34,331 nt of DNA from the NCBI RefSeq assembly GCF_024508875.1, contig NZ_JANINU010000153.1:1-34331 (forward strand). Reading direction: 5' to 3'. Shown one piece after another: positions 32,704-34,331 of this stretch. The translations under genes and the position numbers were made by a program. Source of the stretch: Phenylobacterium sp. (GTDB taxonomy: Bacteria > Pseudomonadota > Alphaproteobacteria > Caulobacterales > Caulobacteraceae). Numbering within the stretch: position 1 is the stretch's first letter; the number at the start of each line of letters is the position of its first letter. The notes beneath the pieces were generated by a model, which saw nothing but the letters and a program-made list of their open reading frames with translations, had not been told where the DNA came from and did not search any database.

Positions 32704-34331
<1,628 letters not shown>

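Overview
The window looks like a piece of an alphaproteobacterial chromosome, most likely Caulobacteraceae (Phenylobacterium or Caulobacter-like). The evidence is the very high GC with strong GC3 bias, a large TonB-dependent receptor, Caulobacter-style regulators and secreted proteins, and a recF-(hydrolase)-gyrB block. The genus is an inference. I see no insertion sequence, phage gene, CRISPR array or base-composition island; the region is chromosomal core plus ordinary accessory genes.

Layout: (1) 1-6734: the 3' end of a gamma-glutamyltransferase gene, a LysR regulator divergent from an MHS-type transporter, a secreted HExxH metalloprotease and a GNAT acetyltransferase. Together they fit peptide and organic-acid scavenging, though nothing proves a shared pathway. 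(2) 6744-13041: a copper-resistance cluster. A P1B-type Cu(I) ATPase, CueR and a membrane DUF305 protein lie on the minus strand; a Tat-exported multicopper oxidase and outer-membrane CopB lie on the plus strand. Two matching CueR-type promoters sit between the two arms. (3) 13199-15968: a hybrid histidine kinase with degenerate ATP-binding boxes, a tiny secreted cysteine protein, and an OmpR-like regulator whose phospho-acceptor Asp is Glu. (4) 15969-19560: a 502-bp regulatory region with two copies of a 19-bp dyad, then a 1003-residue TonB-dependent receptor and its terminator. (5) 19625-24856: a 56-residue protein, a GcvA-like LysR regulator, a LytS/LytTR two-component pair, a lipoprotein, a sirtuin, YggU and YggT. 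(6) 24954-29798: tRNA-Ala(CGC), a parallel beta-helix/RTX protein with no N-terminal signal, and polA. (7) 29848-34331: a PEP mutase/isocitrate lyase-family protein, recF, a small alpha/beta hydrolase and the first 538 codons of gyrB, which runs off the end.

The best-supported functional unit is the copper cluster. CueR (Ser77, Cys112, Cys120) should sense cytoplasmic Cu(I) and activate both arms. The ATPase exports Cu(I) to the periplasm, the oxidase detoxifies it there, and CopB with five His repeats binds or passes it at the outer membrane. The most unusual observations are the paired CueR promoters, one of which implies a leaderless oxidase mRNA; the degenerate kinase and phosphomimetic regulator side by side; the two 19-bp dyads upstream of the TonB receptor; the tandem palindromes by the first LysR gene; and the apparent CTG start of yggU. 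I did not find a clearly unprecedented multi-gene system.
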